Shown here: one piece after another, positions 23,790-35,405 of the stretch
Layout of the letters: each line of letters begins with the position of its first letter
How positions within the stretch are numbered: the first letter of the stretch is position 1
Position numbers and translations under genes: made by a program
The notes under the pieces: generated by a model
Database searches by the model: none
Seen by the model: only the letters and a program-made list of their open reading frames with translations
Told to the model about the DNA's origin: nothing
From: Trichostrongylus colubriformis
Taxonomy: Eukaryota > Nematoda > Chromadorea > Rhabditida > Trichostrongylidae
Assembly (NCBI GenBank): GCA_963978905.1
Contig: OZ022257.1
Coordinates: 53,338,873-53,402,872, forward strand
Length of the DNA stretch: 64,000 bases
Direction: 5' to 3'

Positions 23790-23791
23790 TA

Positions 23792-24690
23792 TTAGGTTGA
23801 TTCATAATAAATCGGACAAATTGACCAATTTTAATCATTGTCATACAACTTTTTTACGACAACAGGGATTCACTTGAAATATACTCCATCTTCATTGATG
23901 ACCTTCTGCCACGGTATAGGCAGATCATGGATGCCCTTGCTCCAGAAGGCCGGAAGCTGGAGCTCGAAGAAGTTGCCGAGTGCCGCCTTGACCTCGTCGC
24001 GAGTTTTGAAGTTTGGCCGTCCAGGTGGCGTTGGCTGTGGGAGAAAAGGTGGAAATCTGAAGGGGTCAGGTCTGGGGAGTACGGTGGGTATAGAAGTACG
24101 GTCCAACTGTACGACAGCAGCTCGGCCTTGGTCAATCTTGCGAAGTGCGGTCTGTGGAAGTAGACACGTTGTCGTGCTGGATGTAGACATGTGACCGCCG
24201 CCGTAGCGAACTTTGGACATTGGCCTTCAATTCTCGTAATTGACGAACGTAGACGTCGGCGGATACTGTGGTACCTTCATCGAGCAGCTCCCAGTACTCT
24301 ACGCCGTGTACGCTCCACCAACCGCGGTTTTCGTCTTCGATGGGATAGTAGCCTGACGCAAACTTCGAATGCTACAACTACAGTGTACTTCTGCCGGGGG
24401 CATGCTCCTTGTGAACTTCTATCAGACGTCTGCCGATATCCGCGGGGTTCCTGGCCAGATAGCGATATAAATAGTATGACGTTGCGGATGTGGTCTCTGG
24501 ACCGCTTGAAATCGTGCGGCATTGTGGCGGAATGAATTTACTTTGGAGTGATTATTTTGCGGTACTTTGAAGAGCTTTTCATACTCATTCCAATGGTACC
24601 TCGCGCGTCCATTTTCGTTAATTCGTTACTGAGTTATGATCTCTAGAAATCATCACTACCATTTGTCCGATTTATTATGAATCAACCTAA
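23792..24690 (-). mobile_element. Internally deleted mariner element with perfect ends
   Basis: An 899-bp element with 30-bp perfectly matching inverted ends (start TTAGGTTGATTCATAATAAA) at 23792-23821 and 24661-24690, and a TA on each side (23790-23791, 24691-24692). Minus-strand coding traces include YWELLDEGTTVSAD and QHDN (second catalytic Asp region) and then PPYSPDLTPSDFHLF (third Asp). The element is shorter than a full mariner (about 1.3 kb) and its frame is shifted at least twice. Identical ends suggest comparatively recent mobilisation in trans. Confidence 0.85.
23854..24400 (-). pseudogene. Mariner transposase pseudogene
   Basis: Three frames are needed to follow the homology. In order: the GTTVSADVYVRQLRELK block around 24220-24290, VYIQHDN near 24165-24185 (aligned with HDNARPH but reading HDNVSTS), PPYSPDLTPSDFHLF at about 24045-24093, and, in another frame, the C-terminal FKTRDEVKAALGNFF...WQKVINEDGVYF block at 23870-23960. 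The DE(T/S)W first-Asp block was not found. It cannot make active enzyme as read. Confidence 0.75.
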
Positions 24691-24692
24691 TA

Positions 24693-26484
24693 CAAACATG
24701 TAGTATATAGGCCGACATTGCACCCTCCCGGTGCCTTCGAAGGAATCGTTCACGGACATTCCATGATTCTGATTCCTCACGAAATAGTTCTACTAGGTAC
24801 AACACATAAACAGAAATGCGAAAAGAATCGAGAGCTCTCCATTACTCCAAAGCAGAAATCGAAAAATTAGGAGAAGAGCGCTGTGTTTGAATTCCCGCCA
24901 CATTTCCCGCCGAAGCACTTGAACAGCAGTCAGCGGCCCGAACCAGGTTCGAATTTTCGCGAAGTCCAGAAGCAATGCGCAATGCTGGTCTTCACTTCAC
25001 TATCGCCAATAGATTCACCTCACAATCAGGGTCAAGCGTCCAGTGGAGGAAAATTTTTAAAAAATACATTACCCCCCCCCCCCCAAAAAAAAAGGGGGTC
25101 TCAATACGACCCCTCACGACTGCTGCTAGTCATAATTCAACAAGACGACGTTATTTCAGCCGACGGCTGCGACGCGGCGATCACGATGGAGCGCGTTATC
25201 TTCCTCATACTAAATTCCGACATTTTTAAAATACTATAAACAGTTCCTAGAGCCCATCTTTCAAACAGCTGTAAACTGTTTTTTGTGGGCCACAATGCAG
25301 CCAAGTGCTACGAGTGCTGCTGCATTCCTGCTCCTGAATCGAGGTGCAGAACACGGTAGTCGGTTCAGGACCAAATTACACACAGGGCCTTCACCCGCAT
25401 GCACCGCGCACACGTCGCAAGGCGCCTTGCGGAATTCTGACTTAAAGGCAGTGTTTGGGATAATGTGGGTGACAAGGAATCCCAAAAGGAGGCATTGAGT
25501 GAAAAATTACGGGGCTGAAAGGCCTATGCATAGCGAAATCCTCCGCAAAAGGCGCCCCCTTGAGCAGTGGCGGAGGCGGCCTCATCAGGGCAAGCCGCCT
25601 TGGTTAGGGCAGCCCGCCTCCAGGCGACGTGATTAGTGGTTGGTCACGGTTGGTCAAGGAGATCGGCAGGATTGAAAGTATTGCAGCGTGCTCTCTCACT
25701 GTTAGCTTGGAGCTCACCACATGAAAATAGATGCTGTCGCATTTCCGAACATCCCTTCATGTTTACGTCTTGGTAATGCCAACGGAAAACCTATGCGGAC
25801 TATCCGCCTCCAGACGGAAAGGTCGTCCGCGCCTAGGACCAACGGTGGGAAGGGGTCCTATTTCTCGGGTTTCTGGCCATTTCCATCCGTTTTTCCTCCA
25901 CTGTCCTGTTACTAGGCATCTCGGCTTTCATATTCACTACTTCTTTTACTTTTCGTCCGAATTTTCCCTAAAGCTGCCTTTAATCCACCTACCCTCCTCC
26001 CCACCTCCTCTTCCCTCCCCAATTCTCTCCAGAATACTATAAGAATTCTGAAATTACTTTACGATGGTGCCCTAGTATACTAGTTTCCCCTAAACTGCTA
26101 TTATTGTAGCCGAGACGCTTTGCTAAAAACATCAATTAGACGAGAAAAACCGCTGATGAGACGTAATTACAGAATAAGTGGTGAGTATCGTAGAACAACT
26201 TGCCTCTTGCACAGGTATAATTGAGACTAAGGCTATATTGATTAGTAGAAAATACCGTATGAGTTCAGTAGGTGGGTAAAATCTCACGTAAAGAAGAGGA
26301 AGTGTGCTTATCCATGACGTATTTGTACTCACTTATTTCATGCTACAGTAATCTCATGAAATTCTCAAAACTCGCCAGGCAGAGTAAGCCGAGGAATTAG
26401 TTCATGAAGCATAGCGCTCATTCTCGAAGTGCGCGGTATCGATCTCCATTGAGACAGAACCCGGCTTCATAATGGCTGCAGATC
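24693..26484. other. Gene-free stretch
   Basis: No gene supported. A poly-G family fragment in reverse orientation lies near 25060-25130 (C-run followed by A-run, GTCTCAATACGACCCC). The open frame at 25731-26042 is low-complexity at its end. A degenerate relative of the GACTTAAAGG-type fold-back ends lies near 25300-25470. Confidence 0.4.
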
Positions 26485-26995
26485 AAGGTACACCGGGAGC
26501 GGAGAACCCCGACAGGGGGAGGGGGCGTATTTGACCGGACTGGAAGAAGGGGGGGGGGGGGCAGAGAAACGAAGGGTATTTCACATCGAAACAAGAAAAT
26601 GTGGAATTTTTTGCTTCAATCACGAATAGATAGCGATAGAACACATTGCACTATACAATCCGACAACAGGTACTGGGGTGGGCGCCCGAGGTCGAAATTC
26701 CGCTTCGCGACGGTCCACTCGCGGCGCCACCAGTACGACTCGCCGTATCGATTGCCGTAGAGAGGCGGCCGAGCGTGACTGCTTCACGTCTGCGCTTCTA
26801 CTCATGCCACACTGCCTCGCTTGAAGGCTGCCATGCCCTGCCACTGGCACCCGCACCCGCCGCGCCGCTCGTCGCGCGCGGCAGCGTGAAAATTTGACAT
26901 CCACCCACACCTACTGGTATGTAGATGTCAAAAAAGGGGCTCGTAGTGGAGCGGCTACTTTCCTCGACTCTTGGGAGGGCTCTGCTCCAGGCACA
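26485..26995 (+). repeat. Poly-G/TCGTATT repeat family, copy B, with insertion
   Basis: Left part (to about 26676): GGGGGCGTATTTGACCGGAC, poly-G, CGAATAGATAGCGATAGAAC, CAATCCGACAACAGG. Right part (from about 26915): GTATGTAGATGTCAAAAAAG and AGTGGAGCGGCTACTTTCCT. Between them lies a GC-rich fold-back of about 240 bp whose ends GGTGGGCGCCCGAGG and GACATCCACCCACACC are roughly inverted. TACTG occurs at both junctions and may be its target duplication. Confidence 0.5.
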
Positions 26996-29159
26996 GTAGC
27001 AGGAACGGATATGTAAATAGAGATCCCGTCTATGAAACTGTTCGTGAATGAACTATCTTGCCTGCCGGCATTGGACCTCTCCCCCTAACTAGCATCTTTA
27101 TGTTCACTTCTGGAGTTTATTGGAACTACGCAAAAGAGCAGTAGATCCCTTGATAATAGTTCGGAGAAAAAAATGAAATAAAACCCTGTCGGTTTTTTCG
27201 AGATTATATGTTAGAGGAGAAGCAAAGCGAAGACTTCGACGCTTTTTGATTGAGCACCAACGAAATTACTCTCTCACCGTTTCGTTGGTGCTCATTCGTT
27301 TGCAATGAAGGCTTTTACCTGATTCTGTTCCACCACGATTAATGGTCAATAATAAGATTTAGATACCTGTCAAGTCCCACTCATATGAAGGTGGGGGGAG
27401 GGGGAAGGGGGTGTAACAAATATGTAAATAATACAAAGTAGGCACACTCAAGGCAAGCTGCATCATTTCGGATCTTCGCTTAGTAATTCAGGATACGTAA
27501 AATCCTGGACAAAGATATAGCTCCTCAAATTCTCAGCCGGTTGAGCGGACCTCCAAGTATAAGCCCACTCCCGTCGTCCGTAGCGGTTGGGAATGGAGAG
27601 TGAGACTGTTCACCTAACTTTCTTTCCTACAGTGCGTCTCCGACCGCGGCGGACAACGGGGTGGGCACTTGCTCTGAGGCCGCGCCCACCTGGCCAAGCT
27701 TTGTAGTGCTTTATCTTAGCTGGATTCACATTTCTCGCATCAATTTTTGCATGCGGCTCACATAAGGCAAATACAACATAAATATATGGGTAACAGAGGA
27801 ACTCATCTTTCCGTGGATCTCTATTGCAGAACTGAAGGGCACCGTGATGGAAGCTCACTTACAAAGAGCCTCCTTGGAGGGCCATCGCTTCAGGGGTCCC
27901 ACCACACGCAAATGTTTGGAATTGCATTTGCATCTATAGGTTTTCATGACACTTGAATTGAAAATTGAAGGCACGACATACAGGTGATAGCTGAGCACGA
28001 AGTGGGTTGGCAAGGTAAAGGACAATGGTTCACTATATGCATCACGGTGCCTCACAAAAACTCTCAAGTCAGTAACTTTCAGGATTCGAATTTTGAAAGT
28101 TAACAAATCGCTCAGCCACAGTATAAATGTTTCATGGTGTTTGTAACTTTTTAATTGAGCGAATATTAATCATTAAAATTGAACCCTTTGTCACGAGGGA
28201 TAGCAAAGTGCACTTACAAGGATTCGTAGCATTTCGAGTCAAAAATGATGAAAAGTGACGCTGTAGGGTGATGATTACTCAGAGCCTCTCTAATACTACT
28301 GTTAAAATCTGTAATTTGCTTCAAACCAATTTCGCGGGAGCCACCATCAGCTGAGCAATACTAAAAAAAAACTACTGGGGGAATTGCACTGCTTTTTTGA
28401 GTGCTTTTCACTCTATTAAAGCCCACTTTGGGGTGAAGTTGGAGACCGCAATCAAAGATTCTAACAAGGTAGGGTTTCCGCTCAGTGCAGTATAGCCTTT
28501 ATTTTTGTTCTCAGACTATGTTCTGTCAAGTGCGTAAGATCTCGTAATGAATCATTTATGGAAAAGGTACTCTTAACTAAGCTGATTGTGATTGAGAGAC
28601 ATTTCCCTCCTCATTTGGCTCCGACAATAGTCTGATTTATTAATTCGGATAATAATTTCAACCGCAGTAAGTGAATAGTTCCAATGCCGCATCTTATTTC
28701 CGAGATGCGGGACTTTTTGGTCTCCTACGGGCACTATTACCGGAAGGAACTGACCAGGACATGCTTAAAGTAGAAAAGTGTACGTTAACGTTATGAGGAT
28801 TATGGAGATGACATAAATTCAATAAAAAATTTTATTAATTATTGTAGAATTCACAGTGGTGTCATGAAATATTACTTGTTCTCATGCAGCACGTTCACAT
28901 CAAGAGCCTTTGATATTACTCAACCATTACTTGATTCCCATCAAGAGCATCTCGATTGCGTGGATTCAACCTCAGCGATTTGCTATGTTCAGAGAAAACA
29001 ACAATTTTTGCAAAAAGATTTAATCGTTGTTTTGTGAGAAGAGGCATCTTCAGTTAGTGGGCCATAGTCGGCCGAGCAGTAGGCCTTATCAGTACACTAA
29101 AGGTCTCTGATGACTTTAATGTGGCATACGTACTCTGTGCGAACGTTGACGAGTATAAA
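26996..29159. other. Gene-free stretch with a fold-back fragment
   Basis: No gene supported. 27634-27817 is a fragment of the fold-back family whose full copy is at 55401-55808. CCGCATCTTATTTCCGAGATGCGG near 28688 can form a small 8-bp hairpin of unknown meaning. Confidence 0.4.
27634..27817 (+). repeat. Fold-back family F5, partial copy
   Basis: Shares GTGCGTCTCCGACCGCGG (reversed relative to the other copy) and the terminal stretch GGCAAATACAACATAAATAT followed by GGGTAAC and TTTCCGTGGA with the element at 55401-55808. Its left end was not found. Confidence 0.5.
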
Positions 29160-29166
29160 AGCAACC

Positions 29167-29966
29167 TGAGGCTGCATTCGTATTTGCCACGAGTGCACAA
29201 CGCACCAAAACTAGATCATTGCTCCACAAAAATTGCGTTATCACGCGTAAAAATGACGCTGAGCAACTCGGTCGTCTCCACCTCTTCGCGCGACTTGACC
29301 CAATTTGAGTGTCTTGTCGCATGTCTTCTCACCACGCCGCTTCCCGTGTTACAGCTATTATTAAATGTAATAAACACTCTGCTGCGCGAAGGGTTCTGTT
29401 TAGCTCAACGAGCTGATTCCGAAAATGTAACGTTCTGTTTAGCTCAACGAGCTGATTCCGAAATTGTATACAAGTCCTGTAGAAAATCAATAATCAATCG
29501 ATTTACAGCGAAAAAAAAAAGAACGATAAAAGCGCTAAAGCGCGTTCTCGCGCGATTTTTTAAACTGTTTCTTATTAAAATTCGCATTTTTGCATTATTT
29601 CGCTCGCTGCATCGAGACAAATCTAATGCTTTCGATATTTTTCCATTTTATCCACTTTGAACAATGTTATGACGGTGCGACAGTTTCCGTGGATTAATTG
29701 TCGCCAGGCGTCAATTTTTTTTCAAAAAATGCGAGCAGTAATGTATTTGAAACTGGGGATAGAGAAGCGTCGGTCGTGCGAGTGGGTAGCAAAGTATGAA
29801 TGAATCTGAACTGATAACTAATCACTATAGGCTTTACCTTCTCCCTCGCCTGCTCACTACATGGAGGCCTATCTCTTCCAACACTTTTGTAGTTTTGAAA
29901 GTGCTTATCATGAATGTGAAAATTGCGCAGCCCATCAGATGCGCTCAGAAGTATAAATGCAGCCTG
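29167..29966. repeat. Possible 800-bp inverted-repeat element
   Basis: Left end GAGGCTGCATTCGTATTTGC and right end AAGTATAAATGCAGCC are imperfect inverted copies, and similar ends occur at 49760-49905 in a laminin intron. It contains a 39-bp tandem duplication and a 179-codon open frame (29121-29660) that I do not regard as a gene. It abuts the Tc1-like MITE at 29973. Confidence 0.35.
29393..29470 (+). repeat. 39-bp tandem duplication
   Basis: Two copies, 29393-29431 and 29432-29470, of a unit starting GTTCTGTTTAGCTCAACGAG, nearly identical over their length with a few differences at the end of the second copy. The length is a multiple of three, so an open frame runs through it. Confidence 0.9.
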
Positions 29967-29972
29967 GACATA

Positions 29973-30482
29973 CAGTAGCGCTCAAAAGTCTTCGGCCAAA
30001 ACTTTTTTGTCATAACTTTTTTTCTACTTGACCGAATTTGACAAAATTATGACAATATGTGATGCCTGATCCTATTGTCAAAATTTCCTTCTACTTGAGT
30101 GCCGCTTGACACTTTTCATGGTTCTTTACAAGAATTTACTTTAAGACCACCCAAAAAAAGTAAAAGGCTTGGTCAAGAAAAACGGCTTTCTTTACAAAAA
30201 CAAAACGAGCAAGCCCCAGAGAACACTAATATTCTGTAGAGAAACCACGACTTCTGATGACAGCGGCACAGCGGGACGGCATAGCGATGACACTCCCAAA
30301 ACAAAAAAAATTCATATAACCACGTAACCTGCACCGTTGAGCGCCAAAGTAGTGTATTAAGTATGTAGTGTCTCTAAGTACAACATACTAAAATTTCTCC
30401 AAGAACGGTCCAGTCGCAAAAAAGTTACAGGTGAAAAACCCAAGTGAAAGACCATTTCGCCGAAGACTTTTGAGCGCTACTG
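29973..30482. mobile_element. 510-bp Tc1-like MITE
   Basis: TA on both sides (29971-29972, 30483-30484). The terminal inverted repeats begin CAGTAGCGCTCAAAAGTCTT and are identical over 24 bp. Ends of the type CAGTRGCGCTCAAAAGT are characteristic of Tc1-family transposons. The interior has no open frame of note, so it is non-autonomous and would need a Tc1-like transposase in trans. Confidence 0.82.
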
Positions 30483-30484
30483 TA

Positions 30485-33400
30485 TTTCCCTTCACACTGC
30501 TTCAATAAATCTTCCCTTATGCCTTCTGCAGACATTTTCCAAGAAGAACTGTTCAGAGCTTGCAAACCACCCCTTTTTTCAGCTGTAAATTGCTATTGAA
30601 ATGCACTAACTAATAAGGCGCCGGAGGATATGTCTAAGCGGAAAGTGCGATTCATAGACGCCGTTCTTGGTATAATAGCATTTGCCATTGCATATTAGAC
30701 TATTTAATAAGGATAGAAATTAGCTTGCCTTTTTACTGACTGCAAGGTAACAAAAATCAGGTTTAATTTTCTTAGAATTTATCGCTGGAAGTTTTCCACA
30801 ATGTGATAGCGGGGGAATTTTTCATCGAAACAGACCCTTGTCTTTTCCAGCGCCAGCTATATTTAGCAGAAATTCCAATAATAAATCAGGCTCAGCATGG
30901 CGTCACAACCATAAAAGGCTGAAAGCAGCAGTTCAATCACTTTTATGACCCATTCCACAGAAATGGTTGCGACATTGGATTTGGGTTTAACGACTATCAA
31001 CTCACGTTTAGCTTGAGCAACATATTCAAGAGTGAATGGACAGAAAATTTGTGGAAAGCTCGCTTCAATCGGACAAATGCGTCACGTACTTATATAAGTA
31101 GTGTTAATTTATTCGCGCACCGCTCTTTCACACCATAGTATAAATTTACTGCCCCTCTAGATGAAAACGTCATTTATTTCACCGCATAAAATAGAAATCA
31201 TTTCTCCGTAGCGTTCGACTTCGAAATATTCCATAGGAAGAGGGATGGCCAGATAAGCACCCTTTTACTCTCTGTGATCTCTAGTATACTCTAAATACTA
31301 AGCAATAACACTCGATTGAATAAGTGGATAAGTGGAATTCTGTAACTATGAAATCCGTAATCTTTTACAAATCGTGAAACCGATGGTTTTCTCCTTCCGA
31401 GAGTGACAACTATACCGACTATTCAGACCCACATATGACAGGAAATTTAGTAGGTCATGAGCTGGGCTCATACCTGGTGCACGATTTCACACGTGGCGGT
31501 GGCAATGTGTTTGTCGCATTGATATGACTTGCGACAATAAATTCAGTCACCATGTCGGCGAATACGTCGAGTATGAATGCTCTTTAGCATCGCTCATACT
31601 TGGCGATGCCGGCAGCAGGGCGTGGCTTAGTGTCTCTACGTCTCCGCCTGTGCCACCCTGTCTCGTTGTCTGTGTCGTCTCTGCACCTCTACCGTGCCGC
31701 TATACCTCGCTGCCTGTGAAGGCATAAACACCGTGCTGGCGCAAAGTATGAACGCGCTTGGCGACTTTGTTCGGGCTATAAAGAACCGTATTATTTTTAG
31801 CAAGAGCTTTCGTGAGTAGGAGCCGCGGGTGTATGCCAGGACTGTCCAGCTAGGCCAAGGAGTGGGCAAGGCGCTGTCAATTCACGGTGCGACAGAAATA
31901 CGAGCGGGTCTTCAACGATGATAAACGAATTTGTTTGAGAACGATTAAGGCAGTGCGCGAGAGTTTTCCCACGCTTATAGAAGAAATTTCCGGAATATTT
32001 GCTTCATCAGCTATGCTATGCGCTATCTGCACGTAATAAGCTTTAGTGATGCTTTAGCCTTTTTCTGTCCTCCTCCCCCATATGTTAAGCTTCCACGAAA
32101 AAAATTTGATCTAAACCCGTCCTGTCAATTCGCATACTTGCACTGAATTCATGGTGCTCTTTTCTACTTTTTATTTTTCCACTTTCACGAATTATTCTTT
32201 CTATTCGTCGATAAATGTCAAATCACACCTGCGGTATCCTTCTCCTGTGGAAAGAATGGCCGAAACGTCTCTGGTAAACGTTTAAATCAACAAAATTTTT
32301 AACTCTTAGCTGGAATTCGAGAAACTGTGTTATCTATATTACTGTTCCACAAGTGTCGTAAAACCGGAACTTGCAATTCCACTATGCCCTTTTTTTACTA
32401 TCATAATTCATGCTGTTTTCCCTTCCATTTGACCTGTTGATTACTACTCGTGCGAGCATCAAAGATAAGTTCACAAGCAATTAAAATAATGAAATGGTGC
32501 ATAGAAAATATTTGGAGAGGTTATTGACAGCATCGTAGTGGTACTAGAAGAGACATACCTTTATTATACGGTTTCTATATGCCAGCATGAAGCAAGGGGG
32601 GGGGGGACGGGTTAGGCTTCGAAACCAAGAGAGTACTATCCTTATCCAAAACCTGTTCAAAACGCGTGCAACTACTATAAATGCTCTCAGTTCACCATGC
32701 CCCTACCCCAAACTGTCGAGGATCCCTTAACACTTAGGATTGACCCCAGTTGTCATGCGATTTTGAAGTTTTGAAATGAACCTGCTTCAAAAAACCACAC
32801 TCCTGGTTTGTAACGATAACAGCTCCAATTCATTGAATTCATTGTCCCACTATTTCTAACCAGCGAAATTATCGTTTTGGTTCATTTTTCTCTGCATTTC
32901 CCACTGCAAGGTTTCTGAAAAAAAACCCACTGAAACGAAACCGTCATTGCAGGAGATTTCTCTCCAATCGAGCTCAACATCCCAAACAAAAAGTATGAGA
33001 CAAAGAAGAAGTCATCCACTCTCGTAGATACTTAGGCAGAATGAAGCCACAGCGACGGAAAGGATTGCACTGGTCGAGAAGACAAGAGGATGCGCATGAG
33101 GGCGGTGCTGTGAGTATTGGAGTGGGAGGAGGAGGTGTGACATGGATGGGGCGTATGGGAAGTATTTGATTCCGAGAGGCTGACTGGGAAAGTTGGTGAG
33201 AAATGAAGGCGCAGGTGTGTTTTATGACCCTTCTTTCGTGAATTCTCCACTTTCCACACCGTACATCACATTAAATGGAATTCATGAGTGCGTCGTAAGT
33301 TGTAGCTTCGCCACCGTTTCCGGATTTGTCGTTACACACCCACAGTGCCTTTCTCATCGGTGTCCAGCGGAGTATCCGCAAAAAAGATCCAATCAGAATC

Positions 33401-34914
33401 CGAAAAATGCTACCAGGTGAGTCAATGCGCGTTCGGCTGGAACCTCGCGTTGGATTGAAAAATTCGGAGAAATGGGGAAATTTCGTTGCCACTTGAATCC
33501 ATTTGTTATCTTTTATCTTTTTCATTTTCTGGATCTCTGTTATGGTAAGTGTTCAAATGGCAAATGTTTACAATTAACAAGAGGAAATTGGCTACTTGTA
33601 AACTACTCAAAGCCACTAAACTGTAAATCCATTCCTTGTTTCGAGGGTCTATGATCCAACAATGGATGGTTGATGCTGTGAGCATTTTGAGGCTTTTAGC
33701 ATCAAAATACTTTCAGTTATTCATGCCGTACAGCTGCTTTAATGAAATTCGAATGGGTAACAAGCGAATTCCATTAGTACACGCAATATGGTGAGCCACA
33801 AATGGAGGTTAAGTGCAAATGAAAAAAAGCGTTCGCCGCATTGCAGAAAGTATGGTCACAGAAAGATGATACGGAGCAATGAGTAAAAAAACGATTATTT
33901 CAAGGTCCCCATTTCCAGAAAGCTGAAGAATGGTTCTATTCCGGAACCACGTCAGACACGTAATCGGTGCACCCCCATGTGCCAAAAAATAGCCCCTTTA
34001 CGCTTCAATACGACCCCCGTTCCCCTTTACGAAAACTAAATACGACCCCTTCTTTGATCACTTTCAGTCACTATTGCCCTAAAGCCAAGAAATATTTATT
34101 TCACATTCCCACATTCCACATGGATTCGCTGTGAATACATTCGCTTCTCATCTCCAGCAGAAATTTAGATTCTATCGCTTACCTCAACGAAAACGACCCC
34201 CCCCGCCCCCCACCTTGCGGTGAAATACGATATCCCTACGGAGGAATCCTCGACTCCAATGTAGCGTGCACGTAATGATGTTTGCAGTAAAGATATCAGG
34301 CTACATTTTAGCTTTGATATACTCAGTTTTAAAAGTTTTCTTCTTGAACTCTGATATCTGAAATCTATTTTTTGCCTGCTTTAATATTTTTTTACGTTTT
34401 TTTTTTTCTTATGTCGTCAATTTTCTCTTGTGGTATGCTGTAATTTATTTATTAGGTCATCCTGTTGTTCAAACATGCGCACGGTTTTTCATGGATAAAA
34501 TGAGTGGCATGTGAGACCGTTTTGGCAAGCATGGGTGACGTGGGTAGCAAAGTACTTTGTCCTGGTAGGCATCAATCCGATTCACAAATTCTGCTTCTGT
34601 AAGAGGATAAGGATCTAAACGCACTCCTTTCTGACTATGCAGACTCGGGTTTTAGGAAATGTTAGAAGGAAGTCGTATTTTTTGTGATTTTTTGAGCCTG
34701 ACTCGATGACATAGATAATGTCTAGTTCCCAACAGTACCTAACAACATAGTGGCACAATCCGTCTGAGGATTGAGTGAGAAACCTCGGTCTCGAAGGGAA
34801 GCTAACCAGTTCTACAAGATCTGCGTTCCTTCACTCGAGGTTTGATTCCACTTCTTTGCCATTGAGGCGCACGAAAGAAATCATCGGTGTCGTATTGACC
34901 ATCACTTGTGACCA
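30485..34914. other. Gene-free stretch, possible weak exons near 33 kb
   Basis: One F2 element (31587-31760) and a G-run at about 32597. Around 33,000-33,420 plus-strand frames followed by donor-like GTGAGT sites (33107, 33418) give protein-like text, but no family was recognised. A reverse-oriented poly-G/TCGTATT fragment lies at about 33985-34260 (AATACGACCCC, poly-C). Confidence 0.35.
31587..31760 (+). mobile_element. PIF/Harbinger-like MITE, family F2 copy 3
   Basis: Same orientation and order as the copy at 3267-3439: CTCATACTTGGCGATGCC, then GTCTCTACGTCTCCGCC, GTGCCACCCTGTCTCG, and terminal GCGCAAAGTATGAACGCGC. The target duplication is unclear. Confidence 0.55.
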
Positions 34915-35405
34915 GGGTACACCGAGAGTCGAGGATTCCTCGAGATGGGGATCGTATTTGACAGGATAGGAGGGTGGTGTGGCATACCTTCAGAGGTCAG
35001 CATTGAGCACTGAAATCTAAATTTTCAATAGGCAAATGTGAAGCAAAGGGAATTTCACCGCGAATCCGTGTGACTAATTATTAAATAAATACCTCTTCGC
35101 CTCCGGAAAGGATATGTACAATCCATTTCCCGACGGCTGGCAGGGCGAGGCCTACGGACTTGTATGAACGTGCATCGATCTCCCTCACCCCGCCACACAC
35201 TCTCACCCAAGTCTGTGGGCCACGCCCTGCCAGCCTTCGGGAACTGGACTGTATGTAGCATTAAAACACATCGCAACTATGCAACCCAACAACAGTGACT
35301 GGTATTGTAGAGGTCTAAAAAAGGAGAGGGATTGTATTTGGTCGCCGTAGAGAGGGGGGGGTCGCACTGGAGCGGCTATTTTCCTCGACACCTGGGAGTG
35401 CCCTC
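34915..35405 (+). repeat. Poly-G/TCGTATT repeat family, copy C, with insertion
   Basis: 34915-35095 matches the left half of copy A (CGAGGATTCCTCGAGATGGG, GAGGTCAGCATTGAGCACTG). 35256-35405 matches the right half (AAAACACATCGCAACTATGC, GGTCGCCGTAGAGAGG, CTGGAGCGGCTATTTTCC). Between them sits a fold-back element, so this copy is also interrupted. Confidence 0.6.
35100..35255. mobile_element. Fold-back MITE, family F3 copy 1
   Basis: Ends TACAATCCATTTCCCGACGG and GGGAACTGGACTGTATGTA are inverted copies and extend through CTGGCAGGGCG and CGCCCTGCCAG. The middle contains CACCCCGCCACACACTCTC. A sister copy lies at 39110-39245. Target duplication not resolved; boundaries approximate. Confidence 0.55.

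Noticed and set aside
29121..29660. 179-codon plus-strand open frame as a gene
   Set aside because: It overlaps a probable inverted-repeat element, contains a tandem duplication and ends in low-complexity Lys/Phe-rich text with no recognised domain.
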